NCBI GenBank assembly: GCA_022793975.1
Contig: JAAWDW010000081.1
Location: 1-14,388, forward strand
Length of the DNA: 14,388 bases
Source: Bacillota bacterium
GTDB taxonomy: Bacteria; Bacillota; Clostridia; Peptostreptococcales; Anaerovoracaceae
Direction of reading: 5' to 3'
The position numbers were made by a program, and so were the translations under genes. This document shows, piece after piece, positions 14,311 through 14,388 of this stretch. Under the pieces are notes generated by a model that did no database searches, was not told where the DNA came from, and saw only the letters and a program-made list of their open reading frames with translations. Positions within the stretch are counted from its first letter, which is position 1. Each line of letters starts with the position of its first letter.

Positions 14311-14388
14311 TCAGAGCACGGTATCTGCTTCGGCAACAGCACCGGATATTGTCTTATCTCCTGCTTTTTGCCCGTATTTATCCACCTC
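14311..14388 (-). CDS. C-terminal end of an unrecognised protein (cut by window edge)
   Basis: The reverse strand is open from the window edge to TGA at 14311-14313 and encodes 25 residues ending in KTISGAVAEADTVL. Codon use resembles the neighbouring genes (GAA, AAA, GCA, GAT), and a terminator-like hairpin lies downstream at 14147-14185, which together support a real gene end. The tail is too short to name; it is polar with no membrane segment. Confidence 0.5.
   Translation of the reverse strand, partial: EVDKYGQKAGDKTISGAVAEADTVL

Noticed and set aside
1..14388. A defence system, prophage, integron or CRISPR locus
   Set aside because: No nuclease/helicase/reverse transcriptase cluster, integrase, repeat-spacer array or phage gene is visible; all genes fit household, envelope, signalling or transport roles.

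Overview
The window looks like chromosomal DNA of a low-GC Gram-positive anaerobe, most likely class Clostridia (a Lachnospiraceae-like genome is my best guess, not proven). Reasons: AT-rich intergenic DNA, strong AGGAGG-type ribosome binding sites, sigma-A-like promoters (TTGACA/TATAAT), two lipoteichoic-acid-synthase-type enzymes, a YtrA-type GntR/ABC operon and a phosphopentomutase of Clostridial type. Coding density is high. No gene-free stretch exceeds 300 bases. I found no tRNA, rRNA, CRISPR array, IS element or phage gene.

Layout, left to right. (1) 1-2416, minus strand: rmuC, a calcineurin-like metallophosphoesterase and the start of deoB (cut by the window edge) run in one direction with short gaps and probably share a transcript that begins at an extended -10 promoter near 2480. 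(2) 2584-7603, minus strand: two overlapping genes for LTA-synthase-family (sulfatase-fold) enzymes. The first, 1023 aa, has four membrane segments, a ~150-residue acidic loop, a fifth membrane segment, the catalytic domain and a C-terminal extension. The second, 661 aa, is a paralogue that keeps only the fifth membrane segment and the catalytic domain plus a shorter extension. A consensus promoter (7635-7663) drives them and a hairpin terminator (2524-2550) ends them. (3) 7771-9405, plus strand: a secreted family-18 glycosidase, divergent from the LTA genes. (4) 9442-9480: a bidirectional terminator between convergent genes. (5) 9507-11963, minus strand: a REC-HD-GYP-PAS-GGDEF cyclic-di-GMP protein followed by a small Hpt phosphotransfer protein. 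(6) 12111-14067, minus strand: a GntR/YtrA repressor, ABC ATPase and ABC-2 permease operon, with a perfect 33-bp palindrome lying over its own promoter. (7) 14311-14388: the last 25 codons of an unrecognised minus-strand gene, followed by a structured non-coding stretch and a terminator.

How the genes relate: blocks 2 and 3 form an envelope locus (polyglycerophosphate synthesis and glycan hydrolysis). Block 5 is a phosphorelay/c-di-GMP module without a kinase in view. Block 6 is a self-regulated transporter. The most unusual items are the two LTA-synthase paralogues, whose C-terminal extensions look to me like degenerate glycerophosphodiester-phosphodiesterase (GDPD) barrels, the acidic cytoplasmic loop of the larger one, and a possible hairpin that would bring a distant Shine-Dalgarno next to the start of the second gene. 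Homology calls come from motif recognition by eye. No database search was run.
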